DNA of 64,000 nt from the NCBI GenBank assembly GCA_013398275.1, contig VZSE01005034.1:122524-186523 (forward strand), written 5' to 3'. Position 1 is the first letter of the stretch. The number at the start of each line of letters is the position of its first letter. Made by a program: the position numbers and the translations under genes. The stretch comes from Promerops cafer (lineage: Eukaryota; Chordata; Aves; Passeriformes; Nectariniidae). The notes beneath the pieces are model-generated. The model searched no databases, was not told the origin of the DNA, and worked only from the letters and a program-made list of their open reading frames with translations. This document shows positions 13,532 through 28,500 of this stretch, one piece after another.

Positions 13532-16500
13532 CTGCAAAGACACGGCAGCGGGCTCTGGCATTAGCAGGTTTATGCAGAGCTTGTTACAAACACCCTACAC
13601 GCAGGCGAGGTGGCACTTCCACAGTGAGCAGACAGAATCAGCAGATGTTTTAGTAGCTGCAGAATAGCAGACACTGTTTTCTTATGGTTTCCTGAAGATT
13701 CTCAAGGTCTTTGATTCCTCTCAGGTTTTTAATCATCTTTTGGATGAGAAAAACCTGAATGGAAATCTGGCACAGGCTCTGCAACTGTTATCTTCCTTAG
13801 GTCTTAGCAAATAGGGATAAGGAGAGAGCAGTGTACCAAATAAACCCAATTTAATTACTATTCTTTGGCTACTGAAGAGCATCTTTTTAACCTTATTGCA
13901 CAGTTGTTTAGTTTTCAGGAAAACTGGTGCCTTAATAAAGTATGATAGAACACAATGGCTGCAGGAGTTTGACAGACCAGGTACTTCTGGTGACACTAGT
14001 AAATAGCAGATGATGAAGAAAACTTTCCACTTCGGCTCATGTATGGCTTTGCACTTCCTCTCTTAAAAGTGTAATAGAAAACTACTGCTGGCAAAGCCTG
14101 AGGTCACCATCAGAACTGATTGCACACAAGGGCACTACTGTCCTGCCACTTAAGTTAGTTTACTTGCAAAATAAAATCTAAAAATTGGACGGAGGTGCAC
14201 ATTCAGAGCTGATCAGTTGTGATCTTCAAAAAGGTTATTTCTGAATCTCAGGGGTGAGGGACAAGGAGGAATGGGTTAGCAGACAGGTCAGTGTGTGTAA
14301 CAGCCTGCACTGCATCTGATTGTGTTAGGCTGGAATTTGGCCTCAGTGGTTAATCTCTTGTGTTTATGAAAACCAGAAGTTCCAGCAGCTGGCTGTAAGG
14401 ACACTGCAGAAAGTGTGTGCTCTTAGTTCTTACCTGAGTGGAGAGTCCACTCTATCCATCTGCATACAGACCAAAAATGGGTACTGTGAAAACTGCACCG
14501 TGGAGATGAAGTCTAAAGCTGTTTCTGCTTCCAAAGTGGTTTCCATACCAGTTTTTACAAAGAAGGAATCTACCTCGGTGTTACCAGCTACAAATATGGC
14601 TATCCTACAAAAAAATACCAGGCATTAAAATTATTTCAAAACACATTAAAAAAGAGGAAATTGAATTACAAACAGTCCTACCATACATACATAAAAACTG
14701 CCCTCAAAAGAGCCTGTTCTTCACGTAAAGGTATATAAATTCACATGAGACCAGTGGGAACTGGTATTATCTGGGGGAAAGGAAAAGAGAAATACAAACA
14801 TTCTCCCATGCACATAACTATTTAATTCTATTTATTTAATTGCTTGATTCTAACTCATCTGCAAGGTCTTTTATATTTAAATTTGTCTCATTGGTGCTAC
14901 CATGCCTCAGAAGCCTGAGCTGTCTACAGCTACAGCGCGTGCCGGGAGTATCTCACCGGTTCTTGACGTTGGTTTTGGATTCCCGGTACCAGAGGCTGAA
15001 CTCCATTCCCCCGGAGATGTCGATGGCCAGTCCACCCAAGAACTCCGCACTGGCTGTGGGCCCAGACTGCAGCTGGATTTCCTGGAGCCATGGGAAAGCA
15101 CAGGTTACTGACTGCAGACCTCAGAGGCTTCCTTATTCCCTTTGGTACTGCACTCACACCACTTGTCATTTTGCAGGAACCAAAAGGAATAGAGGGATTT
15201 TCTGAAAGGATGGACAAAAAATCCTGTTGCACCTTCCTCCCTCACAAATGGATGAAGCTACAGCAAGGTACCTTGCATCCTTCCCCTGTCGCCTGTGTGC
15301 CAGCTGGCATAATTTCTGCACAGAGTGTCACTGCAGGGAATATCATGTCTCCAAGAGCTACCACACAAGCCCCACGGAGGCCGTGACGGCAGTCCAGCTA
15401 AGGCAGATTAAACTCCCTGCTGGAAGCCCAGCAGAGGTGCAGTGCAGTGTGACTTCAGCACCCCTGAGCAGACCTGTACTGGCAGTAGGAGGCTGCCACT
15501 TGTGTAATGGCTCCAGACCCACCATATGACAGGAATTATGTCTTCAGTGGCTGGGTGGCCAAACCCATCAGCTAATGCACCTTAATTTGCATTTAAATGC
15601 ATTTTATATCAAATATCAAGTGTGCTCATGGCTTCATGAAACCTGTAAGGCTGGACTGGAAACACATCCATAAAGCCCATTTCGGAAGCGGTAATATAGC
15701 TCAGGGTCATGGCAGTTCATTACTTTTAAGTTTTGACAAACAGCCAAGATTTTAAGGTTCACCCAGCTTGGCAATCTAGCTCTCTTTATATAGGTCTCCT
15801 GCTTCCCTAAGAACTAGTGGATTAATTCACCATTTAAAAAGAAATACTAATTTGGGAAAAGCTTATTTTGATCACGTGCCTCACATACAGGACACCTTCT
15901 CCAGTCTCACAGATGGTTTTCTCCCTCCTCCCAGGTTTCTGTGCCTGTGGTATTCTCAGCACCTGCAATGTTGCAGGCCTTTATAGGACACGTGGGAATG
16001 TGAAATTCCTGCCCCTTTTTGATGGCCAGGCACCCTAGAAGTCTCTATTCTCTTCTTAGCTATTCAGTAGTCCAGTGGCTCCAACTAATGCCGTCCCAGG
16101 ATTTAAGAAAAAAGCAAGCAGAGAGTCAGTCTAGCTTCCTAATCCCTGCAGCAACATCGGGGAAGGTTTTTGTTCAGAACATTAAAGTTATCCGGCTGTA
16201 ATCGAAGACTCGGATAATTATGGTAGCTGTACATGGTCACTTCACCTTTTAGGGTAAGTTAACTATCCTTGAAATTATTTCCTTGACAGAACCAGCTTGG
16301 CAGAGCCATCTTGGCAGTCAGTTGCTGCTAAAGTGGGCTTGAGATTTAAAGAATGCAATGGGCTGGCTGTGGCTTATAAATCCAGCGTGACCCTAGCAAG
16401 TGTGGTCATATGATGCTCTGATTTCTTATTTTCACCCAAGTTAAAATCATGGATCGAAACTGTGGTCTTTCTGAAATCAAAAGGAGTTCTTATAGTGACT

Positions 16501-19500
16501 GCAACGGGGCATAAAATACTTCCCTTGTTGGTCTGTTTAGGTGTGGACATAAAGCTTGTTTTACTTATTTTACTTTGCTTTTAATTGGGACTGGATTAGT
16601 GGGTAGCTGCTAATGAGTGAGGAGGTAACAGTATACATGCTGGCAGAGATATGTACACACAACCAGAGGAACAGATATTTATAGATGTATTGTCAAATTG
16701 CACCCAGGAATATTAAAGTAGGCTGGGTCTACAAAGGCTGCTCGGTTCAAGACTTAAATGCTACCTAGAATTAAGCTGTATTTGTCACTGAAACCAGCAG
16801 AGAAGCTAAGGAACACTTGTGTTTTACTAGCTCATCTCTTTCCTTATTTATAGCTCAGCCCTGTCCCTCGTCTCATGTGCAAATCCAATCCAGGCTGATG
16901 GGAGGTGTAAATCACAGCGACCCAGCCTCCTAAGGAGAAGTATTTTCCTTTCCTTTCCTATTTTAAGCTTTGTGTCTCATTTGCAGTGGAAAATGTGATC
17001 CAAAAGATCAGAATCAGTCATTTGTTACTGTTTAAAATGCTGAAATGTGCCATGTTTCAATAAGAAAGTGTCTTTATGTACTGCACTGTAATGCAACCTT
17101 ACTGTAATGCAACATAGAGATGGCTGCAACAAGCACTTCTCTGGGAACTGGCTACCTTCCACTGGGGTCTGGCTTTCAAGTGGCTTCTCTGACCTATTAA
17201 TGCAGTATTTAATTTCTCTGGGTTCTGGCAGGTGTGTTGCCTAGGAGAACTATTAACACTGCTGAACTTTAATGCAGGTGACTTAGGAGTCTTGAAAACA
17301 GTTTGATGAGAGCTGTTTATTTTACAGCAGGAATATAACTTCTGGTTATTCTTAGCCCTCAAACAACACTGTGGCCACATGGAAGTGCCAAAACCATGCT
17401 GATGTGCAGTTGAGTTGGAGCATAGCTGTAAGACCATTCTTAGAAAGATGGGCTGTGCTTAAAAGGCAGCTCAGCCTGAAGCTGTGTTCAACAGTGCTTT
17501 AAACCATTCCTGCCCTTGTGGGGTGTGGAGGTAAGACACTGCTGCAGAGGCTTCCAAAACGGCAGTGACTGACTGAAAACACTGCACCCTGATATTGCTA
17601 AAAATGGCACACAGTCCCAGCCCTGGCTGCCCCAGACTTTTGAGAGGTTCTCCAAAGGCAAGGAGTGGAGAATTTGCTGGCGAACAGAGCTCTAGGGGTG
17701 CCCAGCCAGCTGATACAGCCAGAGTATGTCTGGAGCTTGGTGCATGCACAGCAGTTGGAAATATTTAGTTCTCTAAATGCTCCCTATGATCAGGACTAGA
17801 CATGATTATCTTTCTCACCTCTGCGGTCTGTTTGTTAAATAGGTCACAGTAAAGTTTTTGCCCATAATCTGCGTGTGAACTGTAAAGCACTGTTGGAATG
17901 AGCTTTAGTTAGCCAATTTGGGCACTACTTGGGAAGACCTCTGGACTTAAAATACCATTAGAAGGAGCTGAGCTGGGTTCTGGATGGGGAAACCTGTGCA
18001 TGTGCAGAGGGTGTTTCTGTGTAATTTTGAGCAGAGTAGATTGTCTCATCATCTACTTTTGGCATTTTCTTTTGCCAAAAATTAAAACGGAAAAGCCAAA
18101 AGTAAAGTTTGAGACTGCAGATGTTTCATGAGCTGAGCACAGCTGTTAAATCCACAGGTACTAAGGAGATTCCTGCTTGGGAACAGCAAAGATATCTGCA
18201 CTTTGAGAAGATATCTAGATTCTTAGTCCTCCAATAACACATTATGTAGCCAGTTACATTTATATGTGAATCTATTTAAGCGCAAAATTAGCAAATCATT
18301 TGAGGTGACAGTTGCATAAAAACTGTGTAATCCTCATTTTAATTCCTTGTTTTGCCTAGAAATAAACAGTTGAAATTTGGACCTCTTATCATTGTTCTTT
18401 GAAGGATAGTTATCTGATTCATTCACCTGACAATTACTGCCTAACTGGACGCAAGGTCCCTGGACAACTTGTGAAGAGGAAAGCTTAGGTGGTCACATGA
18501 GACAATACCATATTACAAGAAACTGTGGGAGGGGAGGTCATAGCTGAGAGCAATATGAGTTTTCAACAGGAAAGTCAGTTGGATTTGCTTTCATTAAGTT
18601 TCAGTTTCATTTTCTAGAATATCTGTTCTCACCTTTGTTCTAGGTTGCTTTTCATGTCATTTCTTTCTGGTTTTTAATACCCATGACTTTTCTATCGCTC
18701 TCCTAGTAAAGGTAGCCTGTGTAACACTGGTCAGGTTTATCAGCATTGAGAATAATGAAAATAAGGTGTCCTACAATAGCAGTGTGGGGGAGGAACCATC
18801 TGTGCTTAAGAGACAGAAAAATAAGCAAATAGTCTGCTGTTAATACCTGTAAGAAATCTGTGAGGAGGACAAGTCCTTTCACCACATTCATGGCATCTCC
18901 AGTTGCCGAGAGCATTTTAGACATTAAATCACCATACCCTTGGAAAAATGTCACTGGCCTGAGCTGGAAATCAAACAGAATGGCTGACATGCCAGCAAAG
19001 GAGTCCAGGTTTTCCTCGCCTTCATCAGGAGTTGCAGCTATTATGGACTCCAGACCCTGAGCTTCAATCACTACCTACGAAGGAACAGTGATACAGAATC
19101 AATGAAAAAAATCCTGCCTGACTCAGACTATTAACAACACCACATATTTCCTTAATGTCTAAGAGCCTAATTCTGATTTATGTAGTTGTAGTGGAAAAGG
19201 TAGGAGGTTAAGACTTAATGGAACTAGGAAAAGCACCTAGAAAAATGGAAAATAAAATAATCTCATGCCATGTTTTTGCCCTTTAGGTCCTGAGCAGGAT
19301 TTACCCACATGCAGATCACAATCCTGAGACTAGTTTTCTTTCAAACACATTTTCCTTTATTCATATAACTATTTTTCATGGACAGTTGGGAGGAAAAGCC
19401 AGAGATGTTCCACTGCACAATTTTTGTCCTGCATAAATTTACGAGAATTATAATTCTGAAGGTTCTTGCCAGTATTAAGAAAAGTCTAAAACACATACAT

Positions 19501-22500
19501 TAAAATCTCTTTGATTTGTAGACTTGGTCTACTCCTTGAATTTCCATTCTGTGACATACCTGAACTGGGACCTGATTTTTAAAAGCTCACAAAGCTTTTA
19601 ATGATTACATCAGATAAACAGCATAGCTTTACAGAGACACAGACCATGATGTGTGATGAAGAGCAAAACACTTGTTGTTTTGTTTATGCCAAACATATGC
19701 CACATTGTGGGGTTTTCCCCTGTTATTGGTTTTCCCCTGTTAATGGCTTGCTCTCTGCCCAGTGCAGCAAACCTTATGGTCTTAAGCATTAGCTGAACTG
19801 ATTTAGAAGCTGTAAGAAAAGGACCACATACTGGCTAAGTTATTATGTAGTGTGGCAGTTACCTGGATGGCATGAAGCTCAGAGTTTCTGTCAAAAACAT
19901 GGATATTCAGATTACTTCTCCGTAAAATGCCAGAGCCGGAGTAGAGGATATCGAGGCTGTATGTGGATGACACATCGGGACCACCTTAATTAAAAAAGAA
20001 AGAAGGTACCTGTGACTACACTAGTGGATTAATTAAATGTTTGGGAATACAAAGAGGGTTCAGAGGCAGTTTCGTGGTTACATACGTGTGATATATCCAG
20101 TGTAGGCAGAGGAAGAGCCCACCTTGGAGAAGCGATCGTAGTTATGGGCACGCATGTCCTTCAGAACTTGCCGAACTGTTTTGCTGTGATATTTCAAAAC
20201 AAACAAACAAAACCACTGAGATACAAAAATGTTACAGTACCAAATGTATTACTTTCTGGTAGAAAGATCAAATTTGAGAGAGGGTGAATTTCCCAGTAGG
20301 GAAGACGGTCTTCAAAACCCTTACCTTTTCCCACTAAAAATCTGCCCTTACCCAGAGTCTCTCTTTCAATTTCAGGTACTCCCTGCAGCCACAGGAAGAA
20401 AGGCAAGCAAAGGTCTTGCTTGAAAATTAATGGTTTTGAGAACCATTTTCATTCTCACACTGTGATGTTTAAATTTTTTCCCCATCACTGGTTCTTAAAA
20501 TATAAAGGCAAGGGACCCATTGAGAGAATTAAGACCAACAGAAGATATTTTTCACAGTGATGCAAGTCAGATGCCTAATTATTTTTTGTACCTGTGAAAA
20601 TGTGAATAGCTATTAAAAGAATTACATTGAAATTAAGGGATTTATTCTGAAATAACAATACAAGGGACATAAAAATAAGATATCCTTTTATACTCTCCTT
20701 AAGTTTTAGTAATTCATGAGAACCTGTGTGTTCTTTGTAAGGAAGGGCTGTATTTATTTACACTGAACTTAATGTACCTTGCAGGCATTTCGAAGTGCAG
20801 TATATCTCTGATCATGGAGAGCATGTACTTGTTCATTTCCATAGGCAGTTCCCCAATGGAGAGCAGGATGTTTTTCACTTCCATGTAGGATGGGTTACTG
20901 TTTAAGATGATGGCAGCTGCTGTGGTTCTCACTGTCTTTTCGTGGACTTTGCGAGTCTGGTGGTATATCCTGTTCATTGTTTCCTTCACCTGGTCAGGAA
21001 ACACATTATTCACTCAATGCTCATGCAGATGACTGGGCAAAGTACAGGTTGGAATCTCGTTTATAATATCAGCTTCAGTTAGCTCCATAGCTAAGGCTAA
21101 TACATAAGGATATATTTTCAGCATCATGTTTTTCATGGTCCTTCTGGAATGTTGAGACATGTATAGCTCAGTGACCACAAGGACAAGTGGGACATCTGTT
21201 ATGTTCTCTCAGCCACAGACCAAATACAGCCTTACACACTGGTTTTCAAAGCGGGGCTGTAAGTAAGTAGCAGCACTAAGAACAAATGTGGCAGTGGTAA
21301 GACAGAGATTTTCTTGACTGTTAAGGAAATATGTACTTTAAAAACCAAGGATCTTGTTATTTTAATTTTCTAGATAGTGCCTGGGGTGGCCTCATGTCCC
21401 TGAGAAGATTGTGACACATCTTTGTTACCAGGGGAGTCCGTGGAAAGCCATGTAGCCCCACTGACAGAACGGCCTCCAGCATGCTCATTGCAGACAGCCT
21501 CAATCCTGGTGGCCAGCAGCAGGTATGAAATGGAATGCAAGGTAATGCAGCAGAGGCAGGACCTCTTGTCCCACTATTTTCTATGTCTTTTCCTACTCTT
21601 GGAGGCTGCAGGGTAAAATGGAGCTATTTTACCCTTCTGTTACTCTGTGTGTTCTCCCTAAGAGAAAGCACCAGAAAGAACAGGGGCTGCACAGGTGCCC
21701 AAGTGCTCCCTCTGGCGAGCAGAGCCCGGGTTTGCCCGCGGACTGCGTGCCACCTTTGGTGGCTGCGTGTGACCCTGGAGCCAAGGGCTGACTAGCTCGT
21801 GTCCACCAGTCCCTTCCTTGCCTTCAGCGTGGTGACTGCACCACACAGCTTGGTGCCATCAGCAAACTTACTGAGACTGTACTCAACCTCAGTGTCCATG
21901 TTGCTGATGACAAGAAATGAACTCAATTTACCCTTTATCTTTAATACAGTCTCCTGCACTTCTTTTCTTGGGCAGTATATTTTCTTACCTCTTTGGTGAG
22001 AAAAGAAGGATCGTATCTCTGTAAAGCAGTGGCAGCAAGGCTGCTGATGGGCCCTTCTCCTGACTCAGCGTACTTCAGAAGCACTGGGATGGCTTCGGGA
22101 AGGAGCGCGTTCTTCAGTGCCAGCAGGTACATCTGCACATTGTCATCTTTCTTGGCCTTCTCCAGTCTATTTAGAATCAACCTTTTGGCTTCCACAACAG
22201 CCTAAGAAAATCAACAGCACATTAAATGGTGATCGTAAACCTCCCTTTTTCCCCTTGCAGGAGTAGAAGGGGCAGGGCTGGGTTCTGGCATGGTTTTGTT
22301 GCACAGGGTTAGCAAAGGTTTCATTTGTACATTGATGGCTTCCTTCAAGCATAACCAAAGTGACTGCAGCCACAGTGACACCTGATCCAAAGTTTTATCA
22401 CTTGCCAGCTGCTCCTGCCCTGATTCAATGACTTCACAGGTCTTCTTTGTGGGGCCAACAAGTCCCCACAGAAAAAGGCAAGAGAAGTGTTCTTCAGTGC

Positions 22501-25500
22501 CTCATAACATAATGTTATGGAACTGCTTGGCAATTAACAAGGGAAATTAAAAGGGCCTGTTAAGTTGCTCTGTATCTTTTCAGTGGTGTGCTGCAGTGCT
22601 GAACAACACAGATCAGCAGCCTTGTCTGATCATGCTCATCCTCTAACACCAGCATCTTCTCAGTTCATACTCAGAGTAAAAGTCTTCCTCCTTCTATGCA
22701 TGTTTGGGGCACAGTTGAGTACTTGAATCAATGAATTTTCTTCACAGAGGTGAAATGAGCTAAGGTGATTGCAAATAATAAACAGATCCTGAGTTTGCCA
22801 GTGTTTCTCTGAGGATATGCAAAGCTTTTGGAAAAGGCAGCACAAGTACTGCTTCTGTTGACAGATTCAGCCACAGAAATGGGAAGAAACAAGATTAAAG
22901 CTTAAATCTGACAAAGTAGAAGTCATTATTAAAAAAAAATACAATCCTTTATCAAACACAGGAGTTCATGGACTTATTTTAAGTGGGAGAATCTGCTTCC
23001 CATGTGTGTCATGCTCTCCCAGTAACGTCACCAGGGATCAGTCACATGTGTTGCAGACCAAAATTTGGGCAGCAGTGACCATCAGATACTCACTGGCAGC
23101 TTGCAGCCTTCCCTGTCACACAGCTTTCTAATGAGCGCGCCCATGACAATGACGAGAGTTTCTCTGATTTCTTGACTGGCGACATCCCCCTTGAACTTCT
23201 CCTGCCATGCAAAAGCAAAGCTGTTTAGTGTCTCAGTGTAAACATGACGAGCCACACTCTGCTCTGGGTTCTACAGGCTCCCTCATTTTCTGTGAACATT
23301 AATGCAATGCAAGGGCAGTGATTACCACGATGGACTGGGCTCAGGCGAAGCACAGCACAGCTCTATCATTACATATATATTACATATAATAACTCAGTGT
23401 CATTTTCACCTTGAGTTACATTCAGTGTCTCAAGTAGATTCGTTTGGGGAAAAAAAAAGAGATTTACAGTTCTAGTTACAGGACTTTCATAAGGCAACAA
23501 TCAAACAATCCTCAAATTATTTTCCTAACATTCAGTATTATATTTCTTTTCCAAGTACTGGATTTTGGTAATATTTTACAAAGTAAATGGACTTTCAGTC
23601 TGGACCTAGGAATGTTTGTTGTTTGCAGGCTCTAGGTTAATGGCACACTTACAGGAAACCCTGGAAGGCATAAAGAAAGGAAAATTAGCAACAGCAACAG
23701 TTGTTTCTTCTTCTCCTCCCCTTTGACTGGGAAGAAGCATAAGAGTATTAGCTCTGTTGTATTTGTTTTGTCCTTGGACTTACAGTTAATGATTTCAGGA
23801 GCGTTTCACTGGGGTGAGAAGCAAATCCACAGGCATACAGGAACCGCTCCTGCAGGATGAAAGTGCTTGCATCCTTAAAGTCAAGAAACTCCAGTACGGC
23901 CTCCAGTGATTCTGGTGTCTGAGCTGAGGTTACAGCATCCACTACCTGTGGACTACAAAGAAATAGAAATTAAATGAACATATCATTGCAATGAGCCAGT
24001 CAACACGGAAAAGACTTGGCTGCATATTGAGAGAAAGAAGCTAATGTACTGAAACAACTCTTCGCTGCAAGGAACAGAATCTTTTACTCTTGTTGGAAAA
24101 AGTGTCCCTGAACTCTCACCTCAAAATGGTACACAAACTCATATCCATGGACAATATCTGAATTTATGCAAATAGGGGACCAAAAAAAGTACTAAAAAAC
24201 CCAACTATCACAAGTGTATTAAAGTTTACAGGATAAGGTTGCAAATATGAAGAAGTGTTTTAGTACTGCATGCACAATGGCACATAGAGAAAAGGCTTCT
24301 ATGCTACCTGAGTGTGTCTCAGGTTTATCTCCATCGCTAACAACTGCTACAATTTATTTGAAAGATCCCAACCATATGAGTCAGAAATGCTTTTCAACTC
24401 TCAAGTTTCTGTGTGCATGCTGTTCACAACCAAACTCTAATACTAAGACAATTCTCAGGCATCAATCTTCCCCTTCTTTGTTGTATTTCCTATTGAAGGA
24501 AACAAATGGGATGTCAAGAACAAGTTACAGGGTGTTTCAGAGCAAGCATTGGTTTGAGAACCTTTGGATAAACTACAAAGCATGTTGACCTTGCACTGTA
24601 GATACAACCCTGGTGGCTGAAGGGTGTGCTGAAAATTTATTATATTACAAGAACAAACATAACTTCAAAAAAAATCCTTTTCCTGTAGACAGTACTGAAC
24701 ACTGGGTTTGCATTGCTAGGACATCATCAGTAGAACTCAGTCTCTTTGTATGCAATTTCCCCTTCTGCATTTTTTAGTAACTTAAACCTTTTAAAAGCTT
24801 GTTCATGGTAACTTACAGAAAATCTTTATTTTCACTTTTAATAATTTTCAGTATCTCCTCTTTTGTAGCTTTTCTGATGTTCTGAATGAAGGACAAAAAG
24901 CTTTTTGCTGCTTCAGGTTTGGAAAGTTTGTCAGGATGCATATATTCTCTGATGCTCTGCCAGTGCTCAGAAAGCTGCAAAACAATTCATATTATGTCAA
25001 ATCTCTCAGATTGTGGTTTCAGTTCTTAAAATCAGACTAAATAAATGCAGATATGTAGGCCAGCTGTTGCTCAAATTAGCTGAAATCCAACAGATTGATG
25101 TTCCTTTAGCTCAGTATTAGTTAATTTATGATATCCCAGCAGAAATATCTTTGAAACCTTTCTATAGCTGTCTCTTTTCCAACTCTTTAGTATTTTCCTG
25201 ATGTTGTACGTGACCTTAAATGCAATCTCTTTTGGAACAATAAAATCTATTTATACTGTAACTGGAATACAGTGAATTATCTTTTCTTGCAAATTTACTG
25301 TGCTTTCTGGTGAATATGATGTTTGCCTTATGTTCCCATTTTTTCCTAAGAAGATTTATTTTAAAAAGGGAGATGCACAATCCCTAATTCACCAATTAAT
25401 CATGTTTTCTGAGAAGATGGTAATTTTGGGTTAGTATAGAACAGGATTAAATGTCCAAGAAGTTATTCCCATTTTTTATTCATAAACTTTCGTACAAAGG

Positions 25501-28500
25501 GTTTTGTAGCTATTGTACAAAATGAAAGGTAAGATGGTATTAGAACAGGTAATTGGTGATTGCTGTATTTATTCCCACACCACATTTTTTACCTGAACAA
25601 GCCAACATGGTAGCAAAGCACCCATATCTGTCCTTCCAAATACACTCCCATAAGAAACTGGTGCTGTTATTTTGACCTTTCTTCTCTCCCTCGCCTTTGC
25701 CTCAGTTATCTCAAATTATTGAGAACATTCCTTGGTGAAAACTCAGCTGTTCTTTGCAGCAGTCTTTACTGCAGTTTTCCTGAGTGGGAAATAACAGTAG
25801 AACCCACCTGACCTTTACTAAAATACTTCCCCTCTGTGGATTTTGTATTGGGCAAGAGCACTTGAACCTGCTGGCAATTAGAAGTATCATTCATCAGTAC
25901 AGAGTGCAGCTTCTATCAACTGTAACAAACAATAATTAGGCAACAATGATTGAGACATAGGATATTTCCTGAGGATTAATGACCAGCTGGGAGGAGCTCA
26001 TGTTCTGAGGCACAGATGGGTTTTTTAACCTCAACTGGTAATTAGTGCTTAGCACCAAAGTCAGTGTTGCTATTATTAACTGAAATTGGATAAACATATG
26101 GGGCACTTTTTATTCCCCCTGTTGAAGTTGCACCACAGTCCAGCAAAAAACCCTCTAACCTCATTACTCCTGTATTTTCTCCTGTGCAGAGCCCAGCTGT
26201 GTGGGCTGCTCTTAGTCAGTTTGGCCCATACCCTAGAGACAAGCAAGGTGGGAGATGCAAGCTGGAGCCATCTCAAGCAAAAGAGAGTGGAGACCAAGCC
26301 TTCCTCTTTGAGGGGTGCTCAAACTGTTCAACAGCTACAAGGAGCAGCTGCCATCTCCTGCAGTGACCATGGCATTAAAAACACCATTCACAGTCGACTT
26401 TTATGAGGGCTCTCATTCTCCTGATGTGAATGTCAGGCAGTTTGGATTTAATAACCCAAACATTCAGGCACAAGATGCACACACTTCCACATGGCAACTC
26501 AGCATGGACACAGACCTGTTTCTCTGACAGCTCAGAACAGAGGTCTTGTGGGCACTCTAGGAAAACTCCAGCCAAACCAAGAGGCTCTAAACCGAGCAGG
26601 AGCTGGTTTTGAATGTCAGTGCACAACAGCTGTTTACCAGCATACAAAGGGTGGCTGCACAAAACAGAACAAATCCACCTCAGCTTCAGAAGGGCAAGAG
26701 TCCTCCCCCGTAGGAACCATGAGCATAAAAGAGTGTAAGATGCATGAGCTCTTCTGAAAAGAGCATGCTTTATGTTGTCTAAACACATAAATCACAGAAA
26801 CACATAAACACACAAACACAGAAATCTAGACCTGATTTTAAGTGCAAACATTTGCCATAACCTCAGGGAATCTAGTGCTGCTGTCTGGGAAATGAAGGTA
26901 GTAATGGTTATTTTACCAAATTCATAGAGATAAAACCTGTTACAATTTAAAAAGGGCTTTGAGAATGTCAAGCTCTAAGGCATAGCATGTCAGCAGGGCA
27001 TTAATGTATACTATGAAATATAAGTACCATATGCTATGTTGCTGCTTTGGATACAGTGTTCTGTTTATAGAGCCCATCTTTTCATAGCAGTTACTGAAAA
27101 ACACAGTGAGAAAGCAGAACTTCATTCTCCTCGTGCCATTAGGTTTATAATGACATAGCTCAGTCCCCAGGCAGTGCTCTGGAATTATACCCTGTGTTTG
27201 TTATCTTGGTCTGGAAATTATAACTGTTATGACAAACTCAGTCCCAAGTGACAAATTGGTCAGCACAAACCCCGAGTCAGGGGGGTTTGGGCAGAGTCAG
27301 GGAAAAACCACCTGTCCCTACTCTGTTTAGGATGCCTCGATATTGCCTGCTCAGAACTGCTCCAGCACACATGCAGCATCATTTCTATATTCCCCAAATA
27401 TGCATTTTTGGTCTTCTCTGTGGCACAACAAGCATTATTCAAGATAAATTATCACAGTGTAATGCTACTTCCAAATAACTAGCACAAGTTCCAGTATAGG
27501 AACATATTTGTGCTCATTAGGAGTATCTCTGGAGGACTAAAATTATGTGTGCTGAATAGAAGCTATATCTTGCTTATCAACACCAGAGAATAATGATCCT
27601 TAAATCAATGTTCCCATTCATTCCTCAATGGTAACAGCAATACTGTTTGCTAACAGTCACTAAGTTAGTTTATTTAGTTTATGATGAACATCATTAGTAA
27701 AACAAAAGATGATGCTTTTACAGTGCTGTGCTCTTAGCCTTCAGATGTCTTAAATACAAAAAAAAAGCCAATTTTTTTCCCAGGGAAAAATGAGAACATT
27801 ATTGGACTTCCCAAGAATACTAAAGCCCCATTTTATACTTGTAAAATATCTATAAAATCCTTTAAACAAAAGACTTCCTCAGGGTCAGGTAGTAAGAAGA
27901 GGTTAAATATACTACCAACAAATGCTTAGCCTGCCTGAGTGACAGCTAATGAACTTGAAATCCTAGGAACAGTTCAGCTCCTCCATGACAGAACTGTTTA
28001 CAAACACCAGTCAGCCATCTTAGAATTAATTTTTCACCCAGAACAAATAAGCTCAAGATTGGCAAAGGTGAGATAAAACAACAGGGTGTTGTATTTTCTA
28101 GTGATCTGGAGAAATACTGCAGTCTTTAGAAGAGAGCAAAAAGGCTGGTACTTTTAGTGGTAGATCTTATGACACTTGTGGGGTGAGCACCACTGCAACA
28201 CCTCCTTACTCCCTACTCCAGGGTGTATTTTATATTGATATGTTGGACCTGTCCTAGTTCTGCTTGGACAGAAAATTTGCTTTCACATTTTTCCTGCTCA
28301 GCTAAGCAACCTGATGTCCAATGAACCTGTGTTTACTTACTGAAGGGCACTTTTTGCATTCGGATTTCACTGGCTCTGCTTCCAGGGGCATGGCAACATA
28401 CTTGGGGTCCAAGGTCTTGATCACACCAGAGACTTGCTTTGCAGCGATCAGCCCCATCCCAGCTTGGACTGACTTCAGCTCCAGCCTCTGCCTGTACATC

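Noticed and set aside
23945..23952. CAG acceptor seven bases inside MTTP exon 9
   Set aside because: It looks like a good acceptor, but using it breaks the reading frame with exon 8. The upstream TAG restores the conserved LPQ residues.
26375..26788. 137-aa minus-strand frame inside MTTP intron 7
   Set aside because: It does not carry MTTP sequence. Exons 7 and 8 join in frame without it, and it overlaps antisense frames of equal quality.
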